From: Boesenbergia rotunda
Lineage: Eukaryota; Streptophyta; Magnoliopsida; Zingiberales; Zingiberaceae
DNA length: 64,000 nt
Assembly: GCA_024364735.1 (NCBI GenBank)
Contig: JAGFNQ010005186.1
Span: 62,001 to 126,000, forward strand
Reading direction: 5' to 3'
Shown: positions 44,613 to 55,469 of the stretch, one piece after another
Position numbering within the stretch: the first letter of the stretch is position 1
How the letters are laid out: the number at the start of each line of letters is the position of its first letter
The notes under the pieces: generated by a model
The model's database searches: none
The model's input: only the letters and a program-made list of their open reading frames with translations
What the model was told of the DNA's origin: nothing
Position numbers and translations under genes: made by a program

Positions 44613-45592
44613 CGTGGGTCACCACGCGTCTGGATGAAAGCCGAGCCGAGGGTCGTGGGAGGATGCCCCCTTATAACTCGCGTGAGCGAGAGTCTGGCTT
44701 CTCGGTCGGGGACATCTCAGGGAGCGTGGACATCCACGCTTCCGGCTGAGAGGCGAGCCGTGGGTCGTGGGAGCATGCCCACTTATAACTCGCGAGAGCG
44801 AGAGTCTGGCTTCTTGGTCAACGACATCTCAGGGAGTGTGGGCCGCCACGCGTCCGACTGAGAGCCGAGCCGAGGGTCATGGGAGCATGCCCACTTATAA
44901 GTCGCGAGAGCGAGAGTCTGGCTTCTCGATTGGAGACATCTTAGGGAGCATGGGTCACTACACGTCCAGCTGAGAGACGAGCCGAGGGTCGTGGGAGCAT
45001 GCCCACTTATAACTGGCGAGGCAAGAGTCTGGCTTCTCGATTGGGGATATCCCAGGGAGCGTTGGCTGCCAAGCGTCCGACTAAGAGCCGAGCCGAGGGT
45101 CGTGGGTTCATGCCCACTTATAATTCGCGAGAGCAAGAGTCTGACTTCTCAGTCGGGGACATCTCAGGGAGCGTGGGCCGCCACGCGTCTGGCTGAGAGC
45201 CGAGCCGAGGGTCGTGGGAGCATGCCCACTTATAACTCGCGAGAGCGAGAGTCTGGCTTCTCGGTCGGGGACATCTCAGGGAGCGTGGGACACCACGCGT
45301 CCAATTGAGAGCTGAGCCGAGGGTCGTGGGAGCATGCCCACTTATAACTCGCGAGAGCGAGAGTCTGGCTTCTCAGTCGGAGACAACTCAGGGAGCATGG
45401 GTCGCCACACGTCCGGCTGAGAGTCGAGCCGAGGGTCGTGGGAGAATGCCCACTTATAACTCGCGAGAGTAAGAGTCTGGCTTCTCGGTCGGGGGCATCT
45501 CAGGGAGCGTGGGCCGCCATGCGTCCAACTGAGAGCCGAGCCGAGGGTCGTGGGAGCATGCCCACTTATAACTCGCGAGAACGAGAGTCTGG
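44613..45592. repeat. 112 bp tandem array, segment 3 of 3
   Basis: About 8.7 units in register with segments 1 and 2; the first five bases are the SIRE1 target duplication. It ends abruptly at agagtctggg, where backbone protease-side sequence begins. Combined with the other segments the original array was about 2.1 kb, 18-19 units. Confidence 0.9.
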
Positions 45593-46290
45593 GACACTTG
45601 ACCATTTATCCGGGAAGGCGGATCTTCCACTATTCCCATGAGATTACAAAGTACAACTTTCTTTAACTGCCTGTTTGGCGAGAGTTTCCTCAGGTTAGCC
45701 CCCCTGAAATCATGTGTACTCCTCCTCGAACGACGTTTTTCTGGTTGGCCTACTGCTCTTCTTTGTCGACTTGCTCTGGGAACAAGCCGCAAGCGAGCGG
45801 AGGCTTGCGTTCGAGTCCTCCGTCGGCTAAGGGGAGGTTTCGACCTTCTCGCCCCGAGTCTTGCCTGGGGGAGGCTTGCCTTCTTCGTTCTTGGGTACCT
45901 GTCTGGGGAGCTTTACCCCATCCGCACTAACGACACTCATCCGTGTCGTGGGTGTGGCTATGATGGAACGTGCAGTAGGGCCTCCAGCGGGTCAGCAGAC
46001 ACCTTTGATCCACTTGCTTCACGTGTCGAGGCTCTTCTCCGGTTCGGTCAGTGGTCCTCCGGGGGCTGCGAATGGGCCCACCCAGCGGCCAGTTAGACTG
46101 CAAGGGAGTCGGGAGTGGCGCGCTAGCAGGCTCCTTCTTCCGAGCGTCCTGCGCTTCTTCCACATTGATGTATTTGACGGCCTTTACTAATAGGTTGTCA
46201 AAGTCATTGGGGGCTTCCGGAGAAGCGAGCAAAAAAAATCTCCCTCTTGTAGCCCTTGGGAGAAAGCGCTGATCAATACTTCAGGAGCGG
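45593..46290 (-). pseudogene. gag: Tat-type gag C-terminus and start of protease
   Basis: On the minus strand: VLISAFSQGLQEGDFF, then SLLRKPP, NLLVKAVKYINVEEAQDARK, then the knuckle-like YCTFHHSHTHDTDEC, and finally GVHMISGGLT near 45700-45730, which resembles the conserved start of the Tat protease region (usual form INVI-x-GG). At least one frameshift and several stops interrupt it. The coding then runs straight into the tandem array at 45592, so protease core, RT, RNase H and integrase are absent. The N-terminal side is cut at 46290 by SIRE2. Confidence 0.75.
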
Positions 46291-47239
46291 CCCTGAGATG
46301 ATCTGGAGAATCATGATATTTTGATGTGTGGGTAATATAGTTAAGTTAGGATGTGTGTTATTCTCATATGTGTACATGAGTGTGCAAGTGTACAGGCACA
46401 CATTGACTTGGTTGATGTCTTCAGGTGAAGGATGGCATGGAGGCAAGCTGGAGGCTTGCGTGCGCATCCGAGGGACCATTGGATAGCAGAGATGATGAGC
46501 CGAGGGATGCGGACTTCGAGGCGTACGTGAAGGGTGGCATGGAGGCAAGCTGGAGGCTTGGGTGCACATCTGATGGACGAGGGCCGAAGATGAAGAGGGC
46601 GTGAAGGCAACAGTCAAGACTGCTGGTGAAGAGTCAACAGAGTTGTGAGGGTCTGAGTATGAGTGTTTGTACTCAGGGGCTAAGCCGGGAGGGTTTGAGT
46701 GCGGAGTGACATGTACTCGGGAGTGTAACCCTAGGCTTAGATGTGTACCAGTCGACTGCCCCAGGGGCAGTCGACTGGTGTAGGCTAGAACAGGCTGGTA
46801 GAATCGAATGTTGAACTGTAACGGTCGAATCTGAGTGGGACCAGTCGACTACCCCAGGGGGAGTCGACTGGGAGCGACTGTTTCAGATTCGAGCCCTATT
46901 TAAAGGGCCTGTTTCCTACCATCTTCCTTGACGAAACTCACTTGGGTATGGTAAGTTAGTAATCTTTTGTGATCAGAGAGCGTCCGAAGTGCTGTGGCGA
47001 AGTTTCTCCACCCACAAGGAGCGACAGATCTAGCCGGAGGTTATCCGGGGGTTGATCCACCGACGAATTCTTTGATTAGTCACCCGTCCGGGGTGGATAC
47101 CAAGTAAATCAGGTTGTTAGCATTGTATTCATATTTATTTTACATAATTTTGTTTCCGCTGCGCTAACAAAAATTGTAGAGATCAAAACCGAAAAAGTAC
47201 TATTCACCCCCCCTCTAGCACATTGAAGATGATCCATCA
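46291..47239 (+). repeat. 5' LTR of SIRE2
   Basis: Begins at ccctgagatgatctgg; compared with the 3' LTR it lacks the first 15 or so bases (TGTTGGGGCAATAGG), so the exact left border is uncertain by a few bases. It ends GATGATCCATCA, two bases before the PBS. It contains a 33-base near-perfect palindrome at 46747-46779 (16-base arms, one-base centre) and a second at 46841-46872. The end block ttcacccccccctctagcac matches other Sirevirus-like LTRs here. Confidence 0.8.
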
Positions 47240-47241
47240 GT

Positions 47242-47253
47242 TCGTATCAGAGC
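47242..47253 (+). other. Primer-binding site of SIRE2
   Basis: TCGTATCAGAGC, one mismatch (C for G at position 2) to the usual initiator tRNA-Met PBS. Confidence 0.8.
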
Positions 47254-47310
47254 GAAGGACCGCTCTTGATCGGACTAACCGCCAAGGGAGCACACGCTAG
47301 AGGAAGAAGA

Positions 47311-48871
47311 ATGATGGAAGACAAACTTGGGGATGATATAAACTCACCACCACCGTATGAGCATGAAGATTTTGATTATTGGAAAGCTAGAATGAAGATG
47401 TGTCTTGGCATGGATTGGGAGTGCGTAATGGTGATAGAAGAGCCATTCGAGACCCCTAAGGACAAGCATGGAAAGAAGCTCCGGCCTAGGTATTGGACCA
47501 AGGAGCAACAAGAACAAGCAAGGGCCAATGAGAAGGTAATCAATATTTTAGTTAATATTTTGCCTACTAATATTTTGGGTGATGTAGGAAATTATAAAAA
47601 TGCATATGAGTTGTGGAATAAATTGAAAAAGTGTCGTGAGAACCCTACACAAACTCAAGGAGTTGAGGAGCCCGAAGAAATAAGCTCAAGTGTCCAAAAA
47701 GATCAAAGGGAAAAAGAATTATCTACATTATCAAGTAAAGTGGAAGAATCGAGTGAAAAAGGATCCACCTCATCCGAAGAAGAAGAAGAAGTATCAATAT
47801 CAAGGGTTAAGGGGGAGGAGAAGCCCTCATCCCCCCAAGAGCAAGAGAAGACTTCCACCTCCACCAAAGTTAAACCAAAAGAGCATATCATATGCTTTGG
47901 TTGCAATAAAAAGGTGTACTACAAGGATAAGTGCCCACTAGGTAAAAAGAAGGTAATTCCTAAGCACAAATCCATTCAATTTAAATCTAATATGGATTGT
48001 AGGAATGAGGAAGCTCAAATCAAAAGAAGGAGAATTCGATGCTTCATATGCGGGGAGCTCGGGCATTATCATACAAAATGTCCAAAAAGTGGAGAGCTCA
48101 AGAAGATGGAGCACCGTAGGAAATGGGAGAAACAAGAAAGAAAGAGGAGCACTCATCAAGGGGGAGCCCCAAGGGTAAGGGAGGTAACCTCTAACTCTAT
48201 TTATGCGTTCAAATTCTTCCATGAATGCTCAAAATGCTTGTACGAATGATAGAATTAATAACAATTGCTTGCCCATGCGTGTCTTTGGTTTTAAATATCA
48301 TGATAGGAATAGAAACACTTTTGAGTGCCAAAATACCAAAAATCCTATGTTTCATAATAAATCTAGGAATTCTAGGGCTAAGGACCAAGGCATAAACCCT
48401 AAGAGAGGAGGAAATATGCCTAGACAAATAGGTAGGCCTAGAAATGATCAAATTAGGTCTAGCGATCCTAAGATTAGGAAGTTAGAAAAGGAAAATCAAT
48501 TGTTGAGAGCAAAACTTGATAAGTTAGAAAGAAATCTTGGTAGGGTCATTCAAGGGTCCAAGGAATTGAACATGATATCAAAGGACCAAAATCATAGGAA
48601 TGGTAGGACGGGTCTAGGATACCACTCTAGGAGGGCTAATGTTGATAGAATATCATATTCAAGGATGTCCTATGACTATGGTAGAAGAAAAGACAAAAAT
48701 GGCAAGGAAAAGCAATTTAAAGGAAAAGAAAAGAAATTTACCAAGGAAAAGGTCTATAGGGTTAAGAGATTGATAGTGGAAGGTCAAGAGGCACCGGAGG
48801 AGCACCGGTGTGGTCTTGCCTTTGTAGAAGAGTTACCTAGGGAGGTAATTAGGGCTAGGAGCTCAAGGTAG
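47311..48871 (+). pseudogene. gag: Copia gag of SIRE2
   Basis: Start at ATG 47311 (MMEDKLGDD); the frame upstream has no ATG. It has FDYWKARMKMCL, KANEK-type and AYELWNKLKK words of copia gag, but the middle of the capsid (about 100 residues between LWNKLKK and the acidic linker) is missing compared with SIRE1. Two knuckles follow: CFGCNKKVYYKDKC, with Tyr in place of the zinc-binding His, and an intact CFICGELGHYHTKC. A one-base shift near 48203-48249 leads into the C-terminal coiled coil (KIRKLEKENQLLRAKLDKLE) and IQGSKELNMI, homologous to FTLGSKGLD of SIRE1. It ends at 48871. No protease follows. Confidence 0.78.
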
Positions 48872-49822
48872 AGCTCTAGAAGCCAAAATGGGTTCCATGG
48901 TCAATGGATCTCAGGTGGTTTCCTTCTAAGAGATTGAAGAGGACTATAGGGTGTGCCAAGAGGTTCAAAAGGCTAAGATTGGTCTTAATCCTAGAGAATT
49001 GGCACACTAAAGGAAGAATTATGAAGTAAAAGGTGTAACTGGAACTTTAATTGAGAAGAATTGGTTCTAATGCATAACTACCATATAACTTGATGTTATG
49101 AATGGATTATGAATGAGTATGGGAAGGAGCATCAAGGTGAGGTTAAAATTAGAACATTTGGGAAAGGTTTCATGATACATTTTAGAGAAACTCGAAGTTT
49201 GTACCAATCTTGGAATTCGGGATAATTTTGATTGAAATTATATTTTTCCCAAATAGACTTAGGATCCACAAATCCATCCATGAAATTTCATAATTTTTGG
49301 GAATTTGTGAAATTAGTTAGACATTTTTGAAGTTTAGATTAGAAATTTGAAAATAGAATATCAGACACCAGTCGAAGGCCAGTCGACTGGTAAAACCCAC
49401 AGAATGTAATTACACTCTAGCCCAGTCGACTACCCCAGGGGCAGTCGACTGGTACGCGGGTTTTATAAAAGGAAAGGGCGGGACGGGGAAGGCCAAACTC
49501 TAGGGTTTTGGCGACTTCCCCGGCGATCATCACCTCTCCAAGCTTCTTCTTCGACCTTAGGCCATTCCAAGCCCTAAAATCCCTCTCTATGTCCTCCTCT
49601 AACCCCGATCTACCTCTATGGTTTGTTAAAACCTCTTCTCTCCAAGCCATACTCTCAAAATCAAATCACCATAAGGAGAATGAAAAGGTATTGCATTTTA
49701 AGGTTTATTTTTCTAGGTTAAACCATGTTTTGGCACTAACATTATATTTTTGTGCGTGTTCTTTGATGTTTTTCCTTTTGGGGGGTTGTCTTGGCATGCA
49801 TGTGTATGTGTGGTGTTTTAGG
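48872..49822 (+). other. SIRE2 non-coding stretch with palindromes
   Basis: No pol motif. Two agtcgact palindromes occur at 49367-49391 and 49422-49453. A possible 5' untranslated intron runs from gtattgc (about 49689) to gtgttttag just before the ATG at 49823, paralleling the SIRE1 intron position. Confidence 0.55.
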
Positions 49823-50877
49823 ATGGCCTCTAAGAGATCTAGGGGTGAAGGGTCATCACAACAGTGTCAGGGAGAGTCCAGGTTTAGGTCCCTGGAATGT
49901 AGGAAACGATTTGAAGAAAATGAATTCGTGGTAATGAATTGCAGATACCTAAACATGACTTTCTTTCACGAAAAATCGCCTCAGTTATCTGAAATAATCA
50001 CTCATTTTCAACTGGATAGGCTGGTCTACTGTTAGCATGACATAGATGTTGACTTGTGTACGGTGTTTTATGCAAATATGACTTGCATTGACTCTGATAG
50101 TAATTTATATGAGTCTCGAGTTGCTGGTATCCCTATTCCTTTCTCAGTCATGGGTTTTGCTGGGTTCCTACAGTGTAAAGCGTCCAATAATGCATTTGTT
50201 TACTTTCCCATTGTTGTTGAACCATTAGAGTTTCCCAGAGTCACCATTGATCAGATACATATGCATTATTTTAGAACACATAGGAATGACTCAGAGTGTC
50301 TTTTTGATGCTAAACCCATGAGACCGTTTAGCCATGTTTTGTATAAGGTAGTCATCGAGTGCATTTTGCCTATTGTCACCAAGGGAGGTCCAAGATCAAA
50401 CTCCCACATTTGGTGATGATGCATGCTTTGGAGATGAGGTTAGATATCGATGTCGCCCTACAGGACTTTAGTGTCATCTGTCATTCTTCCCATAGTGTCA
50501 ATGGGAAGATATATATTTCTTTCTACCACATCCTGACCGAGTTCTTTCATTTACGTTTTGGAATCCGTGTGGGTAGTGGTCAGGTCAGGCACCTGTCCAA
50601 GGACTATGACCAGATTGGCACACGCCAATTGTCTTTGGAAGGTATTGAGTGTAGACAGGAGACATTTGTTTGGAGGGAGCGCCCAGAGGCCGCTGACGCC
50701 GATGAGGAGCCCGCCGAGCTGGTCACACGTGTAGAGTTCACCCAACTTCGATCAGACGTCCACGAGCTCCGTGAGGATGTTCACACCATCCAGGGGGTGT
50801 CTAGAGCCTCCAGCAGACCCAGACAGCGACTCAGAGGGAGGTGTAGGGCCTCACGAAGTTCTGCCAGGGATTCATGA
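49823..50877 (+). pseudogene. 'Putative plant transposon protein' gene of SIRE2
   Basis: ATG at 49823 (MASKRSRGEG). Matches SIRE1 along its length: RFEENEFVVMNCRYLNM, ITHFQLDRLVYC, VFYANMTCIDSD, PFSVMGFAGFLQC, CILPIVTKGG, then after a one-base shift near 50390, HALEMRLDIDVALQDF and IGTRQLSLEGIE. The C-terminal helical segment FTQLRSDVHELREDVHTIQ corresponds to the coiled coil of SIRE1 but is shorter. A TAG after RLVYC (about 50034) is a second defect. Both SIRE copies therefore carry the same gene in the same place, between gag and the PPT, with pol missing. Confidence 0.72.
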
Positions 50878-52087
50878 CCAGGCAGGAGGACATGTATGAG
50901 ATGATGCAGCAGTGGCATCTAGCATATATGGGTCCTCCTCCTCCTCCTCCAGGTGACGAGATGTAGTCAGCTTGACTTGGTGATTTTAGTGTTGAGAGTG
51001 GTATCATTTGTTGATGTATTATACCTCTCAAACACTTTCTATTTTGATGATTGTATTTATTTGGATGACATTCGACCTTTTGGCCCTAGGTACTCTTGTG
51101 ATGTTTTTCTCTTGAAAGATTTTATGACTCCATGTATTATACATTATTCTTTATGTTATCTGATTAAGATCTTGTCTTATCTTGATAATGTTTTTGATAG
51201 TTGATTAAGTGCTAACATGTTGCTAACACACTTTGGTTTAAATTATGCTTCTTATATATGTGTTCATGATATGATTTGGACATTTTATATTGTTATATCA
51301 TCTAATATGGTTTGGTTGGAAATAAAATAATGGTGTTATATATAAAAGGGATGATCATTTAGACTCAAGAGAAAAAGAGGGGGAGATCTTGTCAAAATGG
51401 ATATATTTATATGAAAAAGGGGAGTTTGTGAATCATTTTAAATGTCAAATAAAGTTGATAGAGAATGACACATATAGGATACCATGATTAGAACTCTATG
51501 TTGATACAAAGTTGGCTTTATTTGTGAAGTTTTGAGTTTGTATCAAAAGTCAAGCACGGTTGATGTTTTTCATGAACCAAATTTTTCTAGGGTAGGGAAT
51601 ACCTTCACAATCGTGCTTGCAAAGATTTACATTTTTCCAGATTTTCTGGAATTTTTTATTCATTTCTGAATTTCGACTGAAATTCAGAAACATGCGTATC
51701 AGTCGACTGCCCTGGGGACAGTCGACTGGTAGGGTGGGCAGATTGTGAATTTGTGATTTTTGAGGGGTTTTTCAGTAATTTGGTTAAGTTCTATTTGGCA
51801 CCAAGGGTAGGGTTGCTTGGGGCAATTTTTTGATGGTGTCAAAGGGGGAGAACTTGGGTATTAAGTTAGGTTTGGGTCGAAACTTAACTTTGATACTGTG
51901 GAGTTCAGTTTAGGTTGAAACTTAACTTTGGGATTAGCAATAAGAATTGAAATTTGGGAGAAAGCATAGGTTAAGGGGGAGGTTGCCTCTTGTGTATTAT
52001 GCTTTAATTTTTCAATTGCTTTTGCTATTATCATTGCTATATGTTTACCTAACATAACATATTGCCACACATCAAAAATGGAGAGAT
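50878..52087 (+). other. SIRE2 3' non-coding region with several PPT-like tracts
   Basis: Purine tracts gaaaaagagggggaga (51371-51386), aaagggggag (51841-51850), ttaagggggag (51971-51981) and the terminal aaaatggagagat (about 52075-52087) before the 3' LTR. One agtcgact palindrome lies at 51699-51730. No gene is seen. Confidence 0.65.
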
Positions 52088-52583
52088 TGTTGGGGCAATA
52101 GGCCCTGAGATGATCTGGAGGATCTTGATATTTTGATGTGTGGGCAATATCGTTATGTTAGGATGTGTGTTGTTCTCATATGTGTACATGAGTGTGCAGG
52201 TGTACAGGTACACATGGACTTGGTTGATGCCTTCAGGTGAAGGATGGCATGGAGGTAAGCTGGAGGCTTGCGTGCGCATCAGAGGGACCATTGTATAGCA
52301 GAGATGATGAGCCGAGGTGCGCGGACTTCGAGGCGTTCGTGAAGGGTGGCATGGAGGCAAGCTGGAGGCTTGCGTGCGCATCCGAGGGATGAGGGCCGAA
52401 GATGAAGAGGGCGTGATGACAACAGTTAAGACTGATGGTGAAGAGTCAACTGAGTTGTGAGGGTCTGAGTATGAGTGTTTGTACTCTGTGGCTAAGCCGG
52501 GAGGGTTTGAGTGCGGAGTGACATGTACTCGGGAGTGTAACCCTAGGCTTAGATGTGTTCCAATCGACTGCCCCAGGGGCAGT
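52088..52583 (+). repeat. 3' LTR of SIRE2, left 496 bases
   Basis: TGTTGGGGCAATAGGCCCTG and onward, collinear with the 5' LTR from 46291. It stops after tgccccaggggcagt, halfway through the palindrome that is complete at 46747-46779, because Athila2 inserted there. Confidence 0.85.
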
Positions 52584-55307
52584 TGATAAGCACCATTTTA
52601 TTAATCATTTTCATTGCTAAAATCCATGTTTGACCTATATTTTTATTGCTTAATTATGATTTTACCCTAGGTTTTGGAACTTTATCTTATTTTGGACTTA
52701 ATTGCAAAATTACACAATTTTTGGATTATTTGGCCACTAATTTTCTGATATATTTTTGTAGGCATGAAAGGATCCTGGACCTAGGGCATATTGGGTCAAA
52801 CCTGAGTCGGATGTGAACCGGATCGAATTATCAAGCCTACGATTAATCCGGGCCGTCCGATTCAAGAGCGGCTAGATCTGAGCCATCCGGGACGATCTGA
52901 AGCAATCCGAGCTAGGGTTAGGGTTGATCAGGCTCTATGATCAAGATCTGAAGGTTTCATCCCAATCAGAGCTAAATCAACCGTTGGATCAAGCAAGGAG
53001 GGCTCTAGAGCGTCCAATCACAGATAGAGTTGATCTGGACCATCCGTTGCATATCTGGAGGATCCGAGCTACCACAAGGCAGATCCTGACCCCAGATCAT
53101 CATCATAAAAGTTTGGCTCAAATCAGACCAAGATCTACCGTTGGATCTTCTCAAATGAATCACAGCCGTCCATCAATTCCTATTTAATCAGAAACTCCCC
53201 AGCGCTTCTCCCCGTCGCGTCTCCGCCGCTACAGTCGTTTCTTCTTCGTTCCTTCACAGTTTTAGCTAGTTCTCCATCCAAGGGGCGCGACCCCTCAAAT
53301 CTCTCATCAGAACAGGTGTTAGGTCAGTGGGGAGAGCTCACAGAGGAATTTCCAGCTCGAATTTTGCCCAAAGACAGAGTTTCGTGAGGTTTCAGTGGCT
53401 CTGTCACTTGAGTTCGTCAATCTCAGCTGCGCTTCATCGCCACTGCTTCCGAGCTGTCCAGAGGGGTTCCTTGGATGGTTAGGATCATTCCCTAATCACA
53501 ATCGCAATCCACCACAGCAGAATTGAAGAAATCGATGGCTAATTTCAGCTTGGGGAGAGTTTGAATGGAGTTGAATCGCAGAGTTTTTCTTCCACTGATT
53601 TGCTGAGCTTGCGGGTTCGAGGCTCACTCCTGCTTGACGACCAAGAAGCACTTGAGCTTAGGGAAGATTGAGGCTTAGTTTAATTAGCTTATTTCATTGT
53701 GTTTGTAGTTTGAATTTCATTCTGCCGAATCTATTTTGTTCTGAATTTTCATATCAGCTACTTAGTTTCCATTTCCGAATTTGTTTTCTGCTTAATTAGC
53801 TTTAGCTCAGCAAGTAAATGTAGCTAGGGATCTTATTCAGTGAACAATTGAAGTTAATTTAGTTTAATTGCTGTTCATTTTCTTGCGTATCACCTTTATC
53901 AGCTGCGTATCATTTTTTTTCTGCACTTCACTTAGTGGTTAAACTGTCCAGTTGGTTCTTTGTTTGATAGTTTCAATTCGGCATATTCATTAGCTAGGAT
54001 TATGGTTTAGTTAACAATCGAATTTAGATCACTCTGTTTGTTCTGAAATTGAATCTGCATTTCTGAATTTCTGCAGCGTACCAAGTCTGAAACTTTGTAT
54101 CAATTTCATTCTCTGCATGTAGCTTTTCTCTGAAGTTTTCAGCTTGTTGCAATCTGTTTGCCTTGAGTTGAGTCCTGAAGTTAATCATACCCTTTGATAT
54201 GCGAATGTGCTTGGAATTAGTTGTTAAATATCAATTAGTTTCTGAATTACAGTCTCTATTTCTGCAGTTGGTTTGGTGAAACTTTGCATTTCATTTCTGA
54301 ATCCCTGCACACTGCATTTAGATTCAGTTTACAAATGTTCTGAACTGACCAGCACATCGATTCTACTGCATCTCCTCCTCTTCCTTAACATAGCATTTCA
54401 CTCACAGCCCCTTCCTTCCTAGCTGAGTTGCAGAGACAGTTCGAAATCATCAGTATCAGTCTTGGCACAGCAGATTTCTTAGTTTAGGAATCAAGTTTGC
54501 ATGTCTGTCAATGGGGAATTTCAGCACTGATTGGCATCAAAACTAAATCTATCTTTAGTGCATTCTTGAGCTTGAAATCAGTTTCTTTTGCAGTCATAAC
54601 ATTTCCGAAACTGTGAATCTACTTTTCAGCAGTTTTAAGCTTGCATTTCTGATCTTGGTATCAAGTTAAGCAATTGGCACTTATTTTGTATCAGTTTGTT
54701 TATGAATTGCCTTGCATTTGTTTAGTTATGAGAGGTTAATCTGAAAGAAATTCTCTGCATTTACTATCAGCTCTTGGAACATCAGTTTTGCTGTTTGTAA
54801 GTTGTATCCACCTTGGTATTAAGTAAATCTCGGGAATGAATTGTAGTAAACTGTTTTTAGTTTGCTTGTATTTGGTTTATTTCGAGTTTGATTTTGAAGC
54901 TCCATCTAATTTGCAGTGGAATTTTACAATTGAAATCAGATTTGTTTGTTTCCAAAATTGCTTTAGTGCCTTGATTTAGTTTTCCATTGATTGAGTTAAC
55001 CATTGTTACCACTTGTTGAGTTACATAGTAAGCTATCCTTGTGGTTGATCCTTTGCATCATGTTTTCCATGTCGAATTGAACCAAAACCCAAATCTTTAT
55101 TTGAAACCCGAAAACACAAACGACACCTAAATCCAAGCGCGAATCAAACAAACCTTCAACTAGCCCCGAGAAAAATACGACCTGTGGCCCCTATATTACA
55201 TTTCCATATTTTTGATTGTAAAAGGGTTTCCAGCATTTCATTGATATTTAAATTTGATGAGCCCATACATTTCGTGACAAATTAATTAGTATATTTTGGG
55301 CTCGTCA
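52584..55307 (+). repeat. LTR 1 of Athila2, 2724 bp
   Basis: TGATAAGCACCATTTTATTA to GGGCTCGTCA. The first 600 bases or so resemble the Athila1 LTR, the middle differs, and the last 200 (from about 55110) are again alike. Against LTR 2 I noticed a single change (gtttc(g/a)tgagg near 53380). Confidence 0.93.
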
Positions 55308-55313
55308 AATTTT

Positions 55314-55331
55314 TGGCGCCGTTGCCGGGGA
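55314..55331 (+). other. Primer-binding site of Athila2, first copy
   Basis: TGGCGCCGTTGCCGGGGA, the tRNA-Asp type, six bases after LTR 1, as in Athila1. Confidence 0.92.
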
Positions 55332-55469
55332 AGCAACTAGTTGATTTGTTTGATTTTTGCTTGTAGGCTTTTTGATATATCATTGAGTTCTATTTTCTGT
55401 TGCTTATTCTTTTGTATACGGGTACTGCCATTTTTCTTGTTTGTTTTGTGACAGGGGTGCAGGTTCAAA

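Larger units (their letters stand above)
8920..46290 (-). mobile_element. Tat/Grande-like gypsy backbone, heavily interrupted
   Basis: Once all delimited insertions are set aside, about 8.9 kb remains: gag and the beginning of protease on the minus strand (45593-46290), a tandem array, and two genes on the opposite strand. Large Tat-lineage elements are known to carry long 3' regions with tandem repeats and antisense ORFs, and this order fits. The gag motif (INVEEAQ, then a CCHC knuckle of the form C-x-FH-x3-H-x3-DEC) fits Tat-type gag. No RT, RNase H, integrase, LTR or target duplication of the backbone was identified. The right end is hidden by the SIRE2 insertion at 46291 and probably continues beyond the window. 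Whether 8920 is the true end or only the edge of the neighbouring Athila element is open. Treating everything as one element is inference. Confidence 0.6.
46291..52583 (+). mobile_element. SIRE2: pol-less Sirevirus-like copia element, right end broken
   Basis: 5' LTR, tRNA-Met-like PBS, decayed gag, palindromes, plant transposon-protein gene, PPT-like tracts, then 496 bases of the 3' LTR before the Athila2 insertion. It sits in the gag of the Tat-like backbone. The rest of the 3' LTR and the target duplication must lie beyond the window. Architecture is the same as SIRE1, though the two differ greatly in sequence. No protease, integrase or RT is present. Confidence 0.82.

Noticed and set aside
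46273..46617. Minus-strand open frame of 114 codons in the SIRE2 5' LTR, with a partner at 52049-52381
   Set aside because: Both are the same LTR segment; repeated HPSRTPRSP-type residues come from the tggcatggaggcaagctgg duplication in the LTR.
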